Below are positions 51,719-60,049 of a stretch of 64,000 nucleotides of DNA, one piece after another (the stretch's first letter is position 1; each line of letters starts with the position of its first letter). A model generated the notes under the pieces. It saw only the letters and a program-made list of their open reading frames with translations, was not told the DNA's origin and did not search any database. The DNA is taken from the NCBI GenBank assembly GCA_039591075.1, contig JBDHEI010000001.1, forward strand, positions 72,257-136,256, written 5' to 3'. Origin of the DNA: JAOTVV01 sp039591075. GTDB taxonomy: Bacteria > Gemmatimonadota > Gemmatimonadetes > Gemmatimonadales > GWC2-71-9. The translations under genes were made by a program, and so were the position numbers.

Positions 51719-52689
51719 CCTGCTTCCCGATACCAGGTCGCCGTCGCGTGCACGCCGTCTTTCAGCGGGTATCGGGGTCGAAATCCGAGGCGCTCAATCG
51801 CGAGCGAAACGTCACACACCCAGCCCGGCTGAAAGATCTCTCTGATGCGGTCGCGGTTGAGGATCGCGGCGGAACGACGCACCAGCGCCCCCGCCTCGGC
51901 TCCGAGCGCCACGACGCGTGCGATTGCTTGGGGCACGCTCACCAAGACGGGGTCACGATCCAGTTCGCGAGCGACGACCTCGGCGAACTGGCGCCACGAT
52001 AGTGGTTCCGGGTGAGCAAGGTGAAAGGTCTGGCCGGCGGCGTCGGGGTTCGACGCTGCGGCCACGAACCCGTCTACCAAGTCGCTCACGTAGAGCATGC
52101 TCACCTCGCGGCTCCACTCGCCCACCGTGAGCGCGATGCCGCGCTCCACCATTCGGAAGAACGTGAGCACCGCACGCTCCCGCGGCCCGTAGACGGCTGG
52201 AAGTCTGAGAATCACGCCGGGGACGCTGTCTCGGTACGCCCGCATCATTACCTCGGCCAGGAGCTTGGAGCGGCCGTAGTGCGACAGCGGACGCGGCACG
52301 TCCGCGAGGGTGATGGGCTTTCCCAGCTGACCGGGACCGACCGCCGCGAGCGAGGAGGCTAGAATGATCCGGGGCGCGCGGCTTCCGAGTTGCGAGGCAG
52401 CCTCCAGTACGCGGGCGGTCCCTTCCGTGTTGACGGCGTAGTACTCCGAGGAGCGCCGGGCCTGAGTGAGACCGGCGAGGTGGAAGACTACGTCGGTCCC
52501 GTCCAAGGCGGCACGGAGCTGCGCCGTGCGCTCTACCCCATGGTCTCGGTAGTCGATCGGCAGATCGCCCACCCATGTCGCATCTGCATGTGCGTGCTCG
52601 ATGCAGATCACCTCGTCGCCCCGCGCCAGCAGGTGCTCGACGAGATGGCTTCCGATGAAGCCCGCGCCACCCGTTACCACGGCGCGCAT
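51709..52689 (-). CDS. NAD-dependent epimerase/dehydratase (extended SDR)
   Basis: 326 residues from ATG 52689, with GGAGGG upstream (the longer frame adds no SDR sequence). Rossmann motif AVVTGGAGFIGSHLVEHLL, FHLAGLTQA, catalytic YGRSKLLAEVMM. First gene of a four-gene string of overlapping reading frames (SDR, PAP2-like, SDR, CPBP). A paralogue of the second SDR; two SDRs flanking an AUR1-like enzyme suggest successive steps on one lipid-like substrate. Confidence 0.9.
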   Translation of the reverse strand: MRAVVTGGAGFIGSHLVEHLLARGDEVICIEHAHADATWVGDLPIDYRDHGVERTAQLRAALDGTDVVFHLAGLTQARRSSEYYAVNTEGTARVLEAASQLGSRAPRIILASSLAAVGPGQLGKPITLADVPRPLSHYGRSKLLAEVMMRAYRDSVPGVILRLPAVYGPRERAVLTFFRMVERGIALTVGEWSREVSMLYVSDLVDGFVAAASNPDAAGQTFHLAHPEPLSWRQFAEVVARELDRDPVLVSVPQAIARVVALGAEAGALVRRSAAILNRDRIREIFQPGWVCDVSLAIERLGFRPRYPLKDGVHATATWYREAGWI

Positions 52690-52842
52690 CGAACCCTCCG
52701 CGGATCTGGCGGCATCGGGCCACCGGTTGGACACCTGTGGGTCACTGTGCTCGTCGAGCGTCGCTGTTTCATGTCGCCAACAAAATAGGGAGTAGTGCTG
52801 CCGAGCGGCAATTGTAGCCTCGTGTGTTGATCGGGGAGGCAG

Positions 52843-52879
52843 GCGGGCCGGGCCCCGTCATCAAGAGGCACCGGCCCGC
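52843..52879 (-). terminator. GC-rich hairpin ending the M16 operon
   Basis: GCGGGCCGG ... CCGGCCCGC, 9-bp perfect stem with a 19-base loop that can pair further (GCC/GGC). It lies 26 bp past the stop of the 107-residue gene on the minus strand. Confidence 0.6.
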
Positions 52880-52904
52880 AGAGACCATCATCCGTCGCGA
52901 TTGT

Positions 52905-53228
52905 CTAGAGCAATCCCGACTTGGCCGCCGACCATAGTTTGTAGAGACGATCGAATCCGTCCTGCAGCAGGTCCACCTGCTGCGGAGTTGGCGACGCCTC
53001 GAGGGCCTTCAGTAGATCGTCGCAGATTCGAGGCATCTCCCGCCGGCCCTTCTTGGCAGATTTGTCTCGGATCAGCACGAGAAGCTCACTGAGCCGAACT
53101 CGGCTCGCCTCGTCGTTTGGCACCTGCCACAAGAACTCCGTGGTCTCTTTCCCTGCGACGATGGCGGTCCCCACGTCGTCCAGGAGGGGTTCGCTCGGCC
53201 GGTCCCTGGGAGGAGGCTGGTCGTTCAT
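52905..53228 (-). CDS. Small helical hypothetical protein downstream of the M16 pair
   Basis: 107 residues, mostly helical and charged (VRLSELLVLIRDKSAKKGRR, CDDLLKALEASPTPQQVDLL, DGFDRLYKLW). Length and a helix-bundle character recall Hpt domains, but no clear phospho-accepting histidine motif is present, so I leave it unnamed. Its ATG overlaps the M16 gene's stop (ATGA). Confidence 0.75.
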   Translation of the reverse strand: MNDQPPPRDRPSEPLLDDVGTAIVAGKETTEFLWQVPNDEASRVRLSELLVLIRDKSAKKGRREMPRICDDLLKALEASPTPQQVDLLQDGFDRLYKLWSAAKSGLL

Positions 53229-54742
53229 TTCCGCTCGAAGACCTCGTTGATTCCGATAATAGTGATGTTCTCGGCAGCGACCGGAATCGGGAAGTTCGCG
53301 ATCGCCTCATCCTCTGCCAGGTGCTCGGCGGGATTGCCGCCCGCGTAGGTGATGGGCGTCGGGGCACCACTCAACAGCTTCTGCTTCAGCCCCTCGGCAT
53401 CCGCCGTGATGAAGACCACGTACATGTCGTCGTACTGCAGGTGGCGCTTGATCGCCGCATTGACGTCCTCGAGGGTCAATGCTGCGATGCTTGGGCGGAT
53501 TGCCTCGAGGTACCCCGGCCGCAGGTCGTAGAACCGGTCATCCACGGCATAGGCGAGACGCCGACTCACGGTGGCGCTCCAGTTGAGGACGTAGTTGCGC
53601 AGGAACTGCTGCGTCGCCGCCAGCGTCTCGTCGGTCATACCGCTGTCGGTGAGCAACTTAAGCTCGTGCCAGGCCGCCCGTGTGGCGAACAGGGTACGAT
53701 CGTGCAGGTTTCCAGGCGCCGTGAGCGAAATGGGCCGAATCCAGATCTCGAAGAGCTGACTCCGGCGTGAGACGTTCGTGGGAGGCACCTGGGTGGTGTA
53801 GCCCAACGGGTAGGCTTCGATGTAGCTATAGTCGCCATAGTTCATGCCGCGGGTTTCGCGGATCACCTGGTACAGATGACTGAACGATTCACGGTGCTCC
53901 CCAAACCACGAATTCATCGCGACCATGGCCCAGAAGTCCTCGTGCCCCCGCCTGAGGTCAGTGGGGAACCCGAAGGAGATCGCTGACGCATCGGTCTCCT
54001 TCTCGACAATCAGGACCTTCACCCCGCTGGGCATCCGCGGCTCGGGTGCTGACACTTGCGTGATGTTGGCCGTCGGGAGCGTGTCGAAGTCATCACGCAC
54101 GCGCCGGGCGAGGGGTATCTCGTAGCCTCCACCCAGCCCGACCGCGATGTTGTTGGCGACGTAGTAGGTCTCGTAGAAGGCGCGAACATCGTCGAGCGTG
54201 ATGGACCGCACGGACTCGACATACCCTTCCTCGGGGTGCTCATAGGGCGTCCCGTGGTAGGCCATCCAGAACAGCAGCTCCTTGGATAACTCCTCGTCAC
54301 GGTTGTAGCGCCGCGACCGCTCGAGAAAGTTGAGCGTCTGCGACTTGACGCGCTCGAAGTCCTGTTCGTCGAACGCCGGCTTGAGGAGGGCGTTGCTGAA
54401 GAGCGTGTAGTAGGCGTCCAGGTTGTCCTTGTGAACACGGCCGGTGAAGACCGTCATCTCCTTGTCCACGTTGTAGCCGTACCCCGCCGCCATCGGGTAG
54501 AGCTTGGCAAGGATCTGCTCGTAGGTGTCCTCGGTCGTCGAACCGTCGGACAGGAGGCTCGCGGTCAAGGCCGCGAGTCCTTCTTTCTCCGCCGGGTCGT
54601 TTTGCGATCCCGCCTTGACCCAGATGTTGAAGGTGATGAACGGCGAGTCCGGCTCGCGCAGGGTGACCGTCCCCTTCGGGGCTTGCGCACATGCCGCCAT
54701 GACGACCAACCCGGTAGAAAGCAATGTGAATCCCCGCATCAT
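53225..54742 (-). CDS. M16-family peptidase-like protein, catalytically inactive partner
   Basis: 505 residues; lipoprotein-like signal (STGLVVMAACAQ). The M16 fold is clear (FNIWVKAGSQNDPAEKEGLA, AYHGTPYEHPEEGYVESVRS, TLDDVRAFYETYYVANNIAV) but the zinc motif HxxEH is absent at the expected place, as in the non-catalytic subunit of M16B heterodimers. It overlaps the active subunit upstream (ATGA) and would form a clamshell complex with it in the periplasm. Confidence 0.92.
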   Translation of the reverse strand: MMRGFTLLSTGLVVMAACAQAPKGTVTLREPDSPFITFNIWVKAGSQNDPAEKEGLAALTASLLSDGSTTEDTYEQILAKLYPMAAGYGYNVDKEMTVFTGRVHKDNLDAYYTLFSNALLKPAFDEQDFERVKSQTLNFLERSRRYNRDEELSKELLFWMAYHGTPYEHPEEGYVESVRSITLDDVRAFYETYYVANNIAVGLGGGYEIPLARRVRDDFDTLPTANITQVSAPEPRMPSGVKVLIVEKETDASAISFGFPTDLRRGHEDFWAMVAMNSWFGEHRESFSHLYQVIRETRGMNYGDYSYIEAYPLGYTTQVPPTNVSRRSQLFEIWIRPISLTAPGNLHDRTLFATRAAWHELKLLTDSGMTDETLAATQQFLRNYVLNWSATVSRRLAYAVDDRFYDLRPGYLEAIRPSIAALTLEDVNAAIKRHLQYDDMYVVFITADAEGLKQKLLSGAPTPITYAGGNPAEHLAEDEAIANFPIPVAAENITIIGINEVFERK

Positions 54743-56070
54743 TCACCCCCCGCCTGTACCATCGTGACCACCGTATTCCCGCTGTCCACCAGAAACCGCT
54801 GCGCCGCGGCCTGCACGTCTTCGGCCGTCACGGTGTCGAGGGTGCGATAGTAGTCGTTCACGGCCTCGATCCCACCGGCATTGATGACATACTGGATCAG
54901 GCTAAACGCCACGTTCTGCGCCGTCTCGAGCCCCATGAGGAAGCCGTACTTCACGTTGCTCTTGGTATCCGCGAGCAACTTCGCATCGACCAGCTCATTC
55001 TGGAACCGCGCCACGGTCGCCTGGATCTCCCCCTCGACCGCGCGAACATCGTTCGGGTCGATGACCATGGTCTGAATGGTGAGGAGGCCAGGATCGCGGT
55101 CGAGACCGAACCCGCCGAACAGGTACTGCACGCGGCGTTGTTGGATCACCAGCTTCTTGTAGAGATCCGAGTTAGATCCGAACGCCACGGCGCCGAGCAC
55201 CTCGGTGGCGACGGCGAGCCTGTCGGTCGCACTCCATGCCGGGCCCTTGTAGTTCACGCTCAGTACGGGGAGGGTGCGTCCGGGATAGCGAACCGTCTGC
55301 CGGCGCGGGGCGGTCTGTTCGGGCTCGACCGGCACGTTGGCTGCGGTGTATCCCGGCTCCCATCCGGCGTAGTACTGCCGGACGAGCGAGGCCGCTCGCT
55401 CCAGATCGAAGTCCCCCGCGATGACGAGTACCACGTTCTCCGGCCGGTAGAACTGCCGGTGGAACGAGATGCTGTAGTCGTAGCCCTCGGGCATGGCCCG
55501 CACGTCCGCCTCGAAGCCGATGGTCGTGTGGCGGTACGTGTGCCGGTCGAACGCCGTCATGCGGACCTTCTCGTCCAAGAACCGTCCTGGGCTGAGGGCG
55601 CCCTGCTGGTACTCGCCAAGCACGGCGCCGGCCTCGGTACGGAAATCCGACTCGGCGTACTTGAGGTTCATGAAGCGGTCCGACTCCAGGTCCATGACCT
55701 GCTCCAGATAGTCACTGGCCACAACCTCGTAGTAGACCGTCATGTCGTTGCTGGTGAACGCATTCCGAGCGGCACCCATGCCGGCCGTCACTGCATCGAA
55801 GTCGGGGTATTTCTCGGTGCCCCGGAACATCATATGCTCGAAAAAGTGGGCGAACCCGCTCTTGCCGGGCTCCACTTCGTCGCGGCTGCCGGTCCGCACC
55901 ATCGACACGTAGGCGACCTGCCCCGGCGCACCGGCCTTGATGAGATACGCTTTGAACCCGTTCTCCAGCTCGACCAATCGGTAGTCGAACGGAAACACTC
56001 CGTCGTTCTGCTGTGCCATGGCGGAACCCGCGAGCGCGAGCAGGAACATCGCGCCAATCATCGGTTTCAT
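54739..56070 (-). CDS. M16-family zinc peptidase (active subunit)
   Basis: 443 residues. Signal peptide (MIGAMFLLALAGSAMAQQ). The inverted zinc motif is intact in GFAHFFEHMMFRGTEKYP (HFFEH), with the third ligand glutamate downstream in RTEAGAVLGEYQQG. The C-terminal half includes the R/Y-type region typical of M16. Pairs with the inactive homologue encoded immediately downstream. Degrades unfolded or small peptides in family terms. Confidence 0.94.
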   Translation of the reverse strand: MKPMIGAMFLLALAGSAMAQQNDGVFPFDYRLVELENGFKAYLIKAGAPGQVAYVSMVRTGSRDEVEPGKSGFAHFFEHMMFRGTEKYPDFDAVTAGMGAARNAFTSNDMTVYYEVVASDYLEQVMDLESDRFMNLKYAESDFRTEAGAVLGEYQQGALSPGRFLDEKVRMTAFDRHTYRHTTIGFEADVRAMPEGYDYSISFHRQFYRPENVVLVIAGDFDLERAASLVRQYYAGWEPGYTAANVPVEPEQTAPRRQTVRYPGRTLPVLSVNYKGPAWSATDRLAVATEVLGAVAFGSNSDLYKKLVIQQRRVQYLFGGFGLDRDPGLLTIQTMVIDPNDVRAVEGEIQATVARFQNELVDAKLLADTKSNVKYGFLMGLETAQNVAFSLIQYVINAGGIEAVNDYYRTLDTVTAEDVQAAAQRFLVDSGNTVVTMVQAGGE

Positions 56071-56281
56071 TGGAACTCCCCTCCCCGGATATGGGCTGAA
56101 GACCGCGGGACAGACCGGCGGAGGTGGAGTTGCCCGGGCCCGCGCGATATGTCGGAACGCCAGAATCTAGCACTTCGGCCTGCGCACCGTGACCCAATGC
56201 TCGGGACGCCAGCCGGTTCCCGAAACCTGCTGGGGCCGGGACCGTAGTGTCGTTGGCAGTCAGTCTTTCGCGAGGTGTCTC

Positions 56282-56500
56282 ATGCTGCGACCACTCCTGG
56301 TCGTCGGTGCGGTGGGTGTGGGAGGCTATGTCGTCTGGCAGATCCTCACGGCGTTTCTGTTTCCGCTCCTCGGAGCGTTCCTGGGGTTTCTGTGGATGAT
56401 CCTCAAAGTCGTCCTGCTCATCGCCTTGGCGTACGCGATCTACCGCCTGATCATGAAGGCGGCGAGGGAAGCGAGCGAGAAGCCCCACGTCGAGTCGTAG
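56282..56500 (+). CDS. Small two-helix membrane protein
   Basis: 72 residues from ATG 56282 (GAGGTG upstream). Two hydrophobic helices (LVVGAVGVGGYVVWQIL and FLWMILKVVLLIALAYAIYR) and a charged C-terminal tail. Isolated between the M16 operon and an insertion-sequence remnant. No family recognised. Confidence 0.65.
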   Translation: MLRPLLVVGAVGVGGYVVWQILTAFLFPLLGAFLGFLWMILKVVLLIALAYAIYRLIMKAAREASEKPHVES

Positions 56501-56530
56501 GACCGACGAACGACCAGCCGTCTGACACCT

Positions 56531-56575
56531 GACCACACCCCGTCCGGGGAGCATAGGGCCCCGGTGGGTGTGGTC
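56531..56575 (+). terminator. Hairpin after the small membrane protein
   Basis: GACCACACCC (56531-56540) pairs with GGGTGTGGTC (56566-56575); a CCGGGG/CCCCGG stem sits inside. It begins 31 bp after the stop. The stem is flanked by the near-repeat GTCTGACACCTG and GTCTGATACCTG, close to the truncated left side of the IS element. Confidence 0.6.
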
Positions 56576-56639
56576 GAGTTGTCTGATACCTGCACGGCAG
56601 TCCCTGGACCGTCCCGTTGAGGCTCCGCGGGACGCATCG

Positions 56640-57520
56640 GAACCCTTCCTAGTCCCTCTCAGGCCCCGGCGTACAAAACAGCCATCTGGTTCTGCTCCGT
56701 CGAAAGCAGGACATCTTCGCGTTCATCGCGACCCAAGCGGACACGTATGCGGTGACGCAGCTCTGTGCGCTCTATGGCGTGACGCCCGCGGGCTACTATG
56801 CGTGGCGGCGGCGCGGCGAGAGTCGGCACGCGGCGCAGGACCGGCGACTGACCCAGCGCATCACCGCGCTGTTTCGACGGCACCGTGGGCGGTATGGCAG
56901 TCCACGGATCTATGACGCGGCGGGCCTGCGGGCACGCGTGGCACGGGTGTATCGATCGAATCCGGCGTTGCACCGCTTCTATGAGCAGCCCCCGAATCGG
57001 CTCCCGCGCGGCGGCCCAATCAGGTGTGGGTGGGCGACATCACATACGTTCTCATCGCCTCCCGCTGGCGGTTCCTCGCGGTGGTCGTGGATCAGTGTTC
57101 GCGCCGGGTTCTCGCGTGGAGCCTGGGCCCGCGGCGCGATGCGCGCCTGACGCAGCGTGTGCTCGCCGCCGCCGTGCGGCGACGCCAGCCCCCCGACGGC
57201 GTGATCTTTCACAGCGATCGCGGGAGTGAGTACTGCGCCGTGGCCTTTCGCGATCGGGTTGCGGGCGCTGGGGATCCAGCAGAGCTCGGCCCAGCGTGGC
57301 CCCGAGGATAACGCCCACGTCGAGTCGTTCTTTCACTCGCTCAAAGCCGAGCCGATCCACGGCACCCGCTTCGAGAGCGAGGCGGCGCTCCGGCGCGAGC
57401 TGCGACGCTACCTCCACTATTACAATCAGCACCGACGCCACTCCGCCCTGGGGTACCAGTCGCCCGCTGACTATGAGTCCTGTGCAGCGTAATCCGGTGT
57501 CTACGAAACCGAGGGAAGAT
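56640..57520 (+). mobile_element. Decayed IS3-family insertion sequence remnant
   Basis: Contains a broken OrfB-type transposase and, after its stop, a right-end-like sequence at 57498-57520 (TGTCTACGAAACCGAGGG...) typical of IS3-family termini. No matching left inverted repeat or orfA is present, so the left side is deleted. Exact left boundary is uncertain. Confidence 0.75.
56652..57492 (+). pseudogene. IS3-family transposase OrfB, frameshifted
   Basis: Three reading frames together make one integrase-type transposase. Frame 1: IFAFIATQADTYAVTQLCAL, YGVTPAGYYAWRRRGES, RGRYGSPRIYDAAGLRARVA; about twenty residues seem missing after YGSPRI. Near 57010 the frame shifts to VWVGDITYVLIASRWRFLAV and VIFHSDRGSEYCAVAFRDR (first two catalytic aspartates). 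An extra G at about 57256-57258 shifts it again to LRALGIQQSSAQRGPEDNAH and VESFFHSLKAE (catalytic Glu), ending ALGYQSPADYESCAA. Catalytic residues survive but the gene cannot make one protein. Confidence 0.88.
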
Positions 57521-57589
57521 CCCCGACGCGTACGTTTGCTAAGGAAACTGTTGGTTTGTGCCCACGGGGGGCTGTGCCGGGAACGAAGT

Positions 57590-57619
57590 GGGCTCCCGAG
57601 GCGAGTGCCTCGGGAGCCC
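57590..57619 (-). terminator. 13-bp perfect hairpin after the large secreted protein
   Basis: GGGCTCCCGAGGC, four-base loop, GCCTCGGGAGCCC, 40 bp past the stop (57659) of the minus-strand gene; no strong T-run. Confidence 0.75.
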
Positions 57620-57658
57620 TGTTTCGAACGGCCACGGGCTGTTCGGTCTACGATGCGG

Positions 57659-59938
57659 CTACTTGATCTGGATCATCAAGTAATCCAGGAACCCAGGCCA
57701 CTGAGTGTTTCCTTGGGCCCCGCTGCCGAGGCGCAGCGTGAAGACCGCGCCCTTGGTTTGCCCCACAGCAGCCTGAAGATCGATTGGGAACGCGCTGCTG
57801 CACCCCTTTTTGCCGAAGATTTCGCACACCTGTTCTGTCGAGAGCGGATGCGACATCTCGTACACGGTTTGGCCTCCAACGGTGTTATCGAAGGCAGCTT
57901 CCGTATCCATGCCGACACCTGGGGTAATGAGGAAATCGGCGTCGTTGTTGCCGCAGCCCGACTGGCTCGATGTCGAGCACTTGTCGTCGATGAACTTGTC
58001 GGCGGGGCCGTCGTCGGGATCGAACTCCCAGACGTCGTCGCCGACTTCGCGCCCGCCGAGGTTGCCGTCGCCGTCGCTGTCCCACTCGACCCGCAAACCG
58101 TTCTGCCGATCCGTACCAGGCACGACCACCGCGAGGTGGAAGTCGCTGTTGTCATTCATGTAGTACAGTGTGGCATCGACGGTCGAGCCGCCGGAGAGAT
58201 TGACTTGGAACGTCTGCGGAATGGCGCAATCCCACTCCCCCGGGTCCATCGTGCCGTCGATGGCATTCGGTGTGCCAAAGCCCTCCTCACAGCCGATGGC
58301 GGTGAAAAGGAGTCGCGTATTCTCGGCGATCGTCGTAAAGATCTCGTCGTCGGGCGACCCGATATCATCGTCCCCGCTCTCGGTATACCCGATGGGTTGG
58401 AACGGGTCGAACGGTCCGGCGGTATAGGTCGCGTCGCGCGGGCCATTGAATCCGTTGCGGGAGTCTGCGATACCCCGCCCGCCCGCGGTCAGCTTGTTGA
58501 TTCCCGGATCAGTGGCCAGCATCCAGCCGACCTCGACGCTCCCGGACGAACCCGTAGTGCACACGACATCGTCTGAGGAGCCTACCACGCAGTCCGCCGA
58601 TGACGGGGCGACGCTGCCGGTGACCTCTGCCCCTTCAATGCCTACCGCCGCGACGTTCCATCGCACCGTAGCGCCCGCGACAGCGGCACCGTTGAGATCG
58701 GTGACAATAGCCCGAGTCTGAAGTGTGGAGCCGACAAGCGCGACACGCGTGGCATCGGCTACATCCACGAAGTCGATCTTCGCAGGCAGTGCGATCTTGA
58801 ACTTGCTGCCAATGGTCTCCATGCTGTTGCCGCCGAAACCTCCCCTCCCGACGGCGGCGGCCTGCAAGGGTCGCGGACCGATCCAGGACAGGATCCGGCC
58901 GGCTAACCGCTCGATCGGGTTGGAGGGGAGACTCGCACTGGACCCGGGCAGGGGCTCGGGACAGTCGTTCGCCACTCGCAGTGCCTCGACTCCCCCCTCA
59001 CCCGTCGCGCCGCGGAAGTGGTGAACCCGGAGGTTCGCCACCTGTGCCGCACTGAGGTTGTCCGGCGAGCCCGGTCCATAGTCTGCGAGAACGTCTACGT
59101 CGCAGAACGAGATGGTAGCGGTGAAGTCGGGATCGAGCTCGACGGGCTCGCCGGAGAGGAGCACCGTTTCCATGCAAGGGCCGAAGAGGGGCAGGTCGAT
59201 GAGACTCGGCGTGTTGTCCACTGCGCACTGCTGGAACGTCACGGTACCCTGTTGGGATTCCGGCTGGTTCGGGACGTTCAGCAGGAACTGGTCCTCGAGG
59301 TTGAAAGAGACCCCACCGGCGAGGTCGAAGGACTGCGTCTGGCACTCCACGCCTACCGGACAGAACGCGCGGTTCTCGATCCGCACCTTGATGGGGAGGG
59401 TGCTGCCGTTATTGAACTGGCAGAAATCATCGAGGGTGGAGCAGCTGGCCACCGGCGGGCCAGGGAGCGGGATGACGTCCCGGTAACCGAGGGTGCCGAG
59501 CGCCTCACTCCCGACGTAGACATGGATCCGATAGGCGACCGAGTCTTGTAACGGGAAGTCTCCCGTTTTCCAGTTGAACTTGTATTGCTCGTTGCCGAAG
59601 TCCAACGTCATCGGCCGCACTATGTCTGTAAAGGTCTCGACGCAACTGAGCACGGTCGGAGGCGTCGTGGGCGGGTCCTGGTCCTGAAGGCGATAATCCA
59701 GCTCGCAGATCCTCACGAACGGCGCGAGGAACGCATTGAACTCGCCTGCATCGAAGTTTGGATCCCCGGTGGGACTATCCGCCAGCGGCGGATAGAAGAA
59801 GAAGTCCGGGTTGCCGCCAGAAGCGCCGTCGGATATCGCGAAGCGAATCGGCGCACCGTCCGGGGCGGTGGTGGGCTGCTGGTCCTGACACGCGACAACC
59901 AACGACGCGGTCAGCAGAATCGGGAGGATTTTTCTCAT
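57659..59938 (-). CDS. Large secreted lipoprotein with Ig-like and CBM9/DOMON-like domains
   Basis: 759 residues. Lipobox VVAC. An N-terminal beta-rich region (about 30-300) with several Cys pairs, a central Ig-like segment (about 395-500: GSTLQTRAIVTDLNGAAVAG, ATVRWNVAAVG, the Big-type pattern) and a C-terminal region (about 560-759) beginning TPNAIDGTMDPGEWDCA with LYYMNDNSDFHLAVVVPGTD, resembling CBM9-like/DOMON beta-sandwiches with acidic calcium-type loops (DSDGDGNLGG). Probably an adhesion or surface-binding protein. Function not established. The kinase upstream is on the same strand, 111 bp away. Confidence 0.82.
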   Translation of the reverse strand: MRKILPILLTASLVVACQDQQPTTAPDGAPIRFAISDGASGGNPDFFFYPPLADSPTGDPNFDAGEFNAFLAPFVRICELDYRLQDQDPPTTPPTVLSCVETFTDIVRPMTLDFGNEQYKFNWKTGDFPLQDSVAYRIHVYVGSEALGTLGYRDVIPLPGPPVASCSTLDDFCQFNNGSTLPIKVRIENRAFCPVGVECQTQSFDLAGGVSFNLEDQFLLNVPNQPESQQGTVTFQQCAVDNTPSLIDLPLFGPCMETVLLSGEPVELDPDFTATISFCDVDVLADYGPGSPDNLSAAQVANLRVHHFRGATGEGGVEALRVANDCPEPLPGSSASLPSNPIERLAGRILSWIGPRPLQAAAVGRGGFGGNSMETIGSKFKIALPAKIDFVDVADATRVALVGSTLQTRAIVTDLNGAAVAGATVRWNVAAVGIEGAEVTGSVAPSSADCVVGSSDDVVCTTGSSGSVEVGWMLATDPGINKLTAGGRGIADSRNGFNGPRDATYTAGPFDPFQPIGYTESGDDDIGSPDDEIFTTIAENTRLLFTAIGCEEGFGTPNAIDGTMDPGEWDCAIPQTFQVNLSGGSTVDATLYYMNDNSDFHLAVVVPGTDRQNGLRVEWDSDGDGNLGGREVGDDVWEFDPDDGPADKFIDDKCSTSSQSGCGNNDADFLITPGVGMDTEAAFDNTVGGQTVYEMSHPLSTEQVCEIFGKKGCSSAFPIDLQAAVGQTKGAVFTLRLGSGAQGNTQWPGFLDYLMIQIK

Positions 59939-60049
59939 GATTACTCCGTCCTAAAGGCGCATGTTGCAGCGAGCTACATTTGCCAGCAAAAAAAGGGCCA
60001 AACTGCGTTCAGCCTAGAGGTGGTTATTCGGGCTGCTAACGTATCATGG

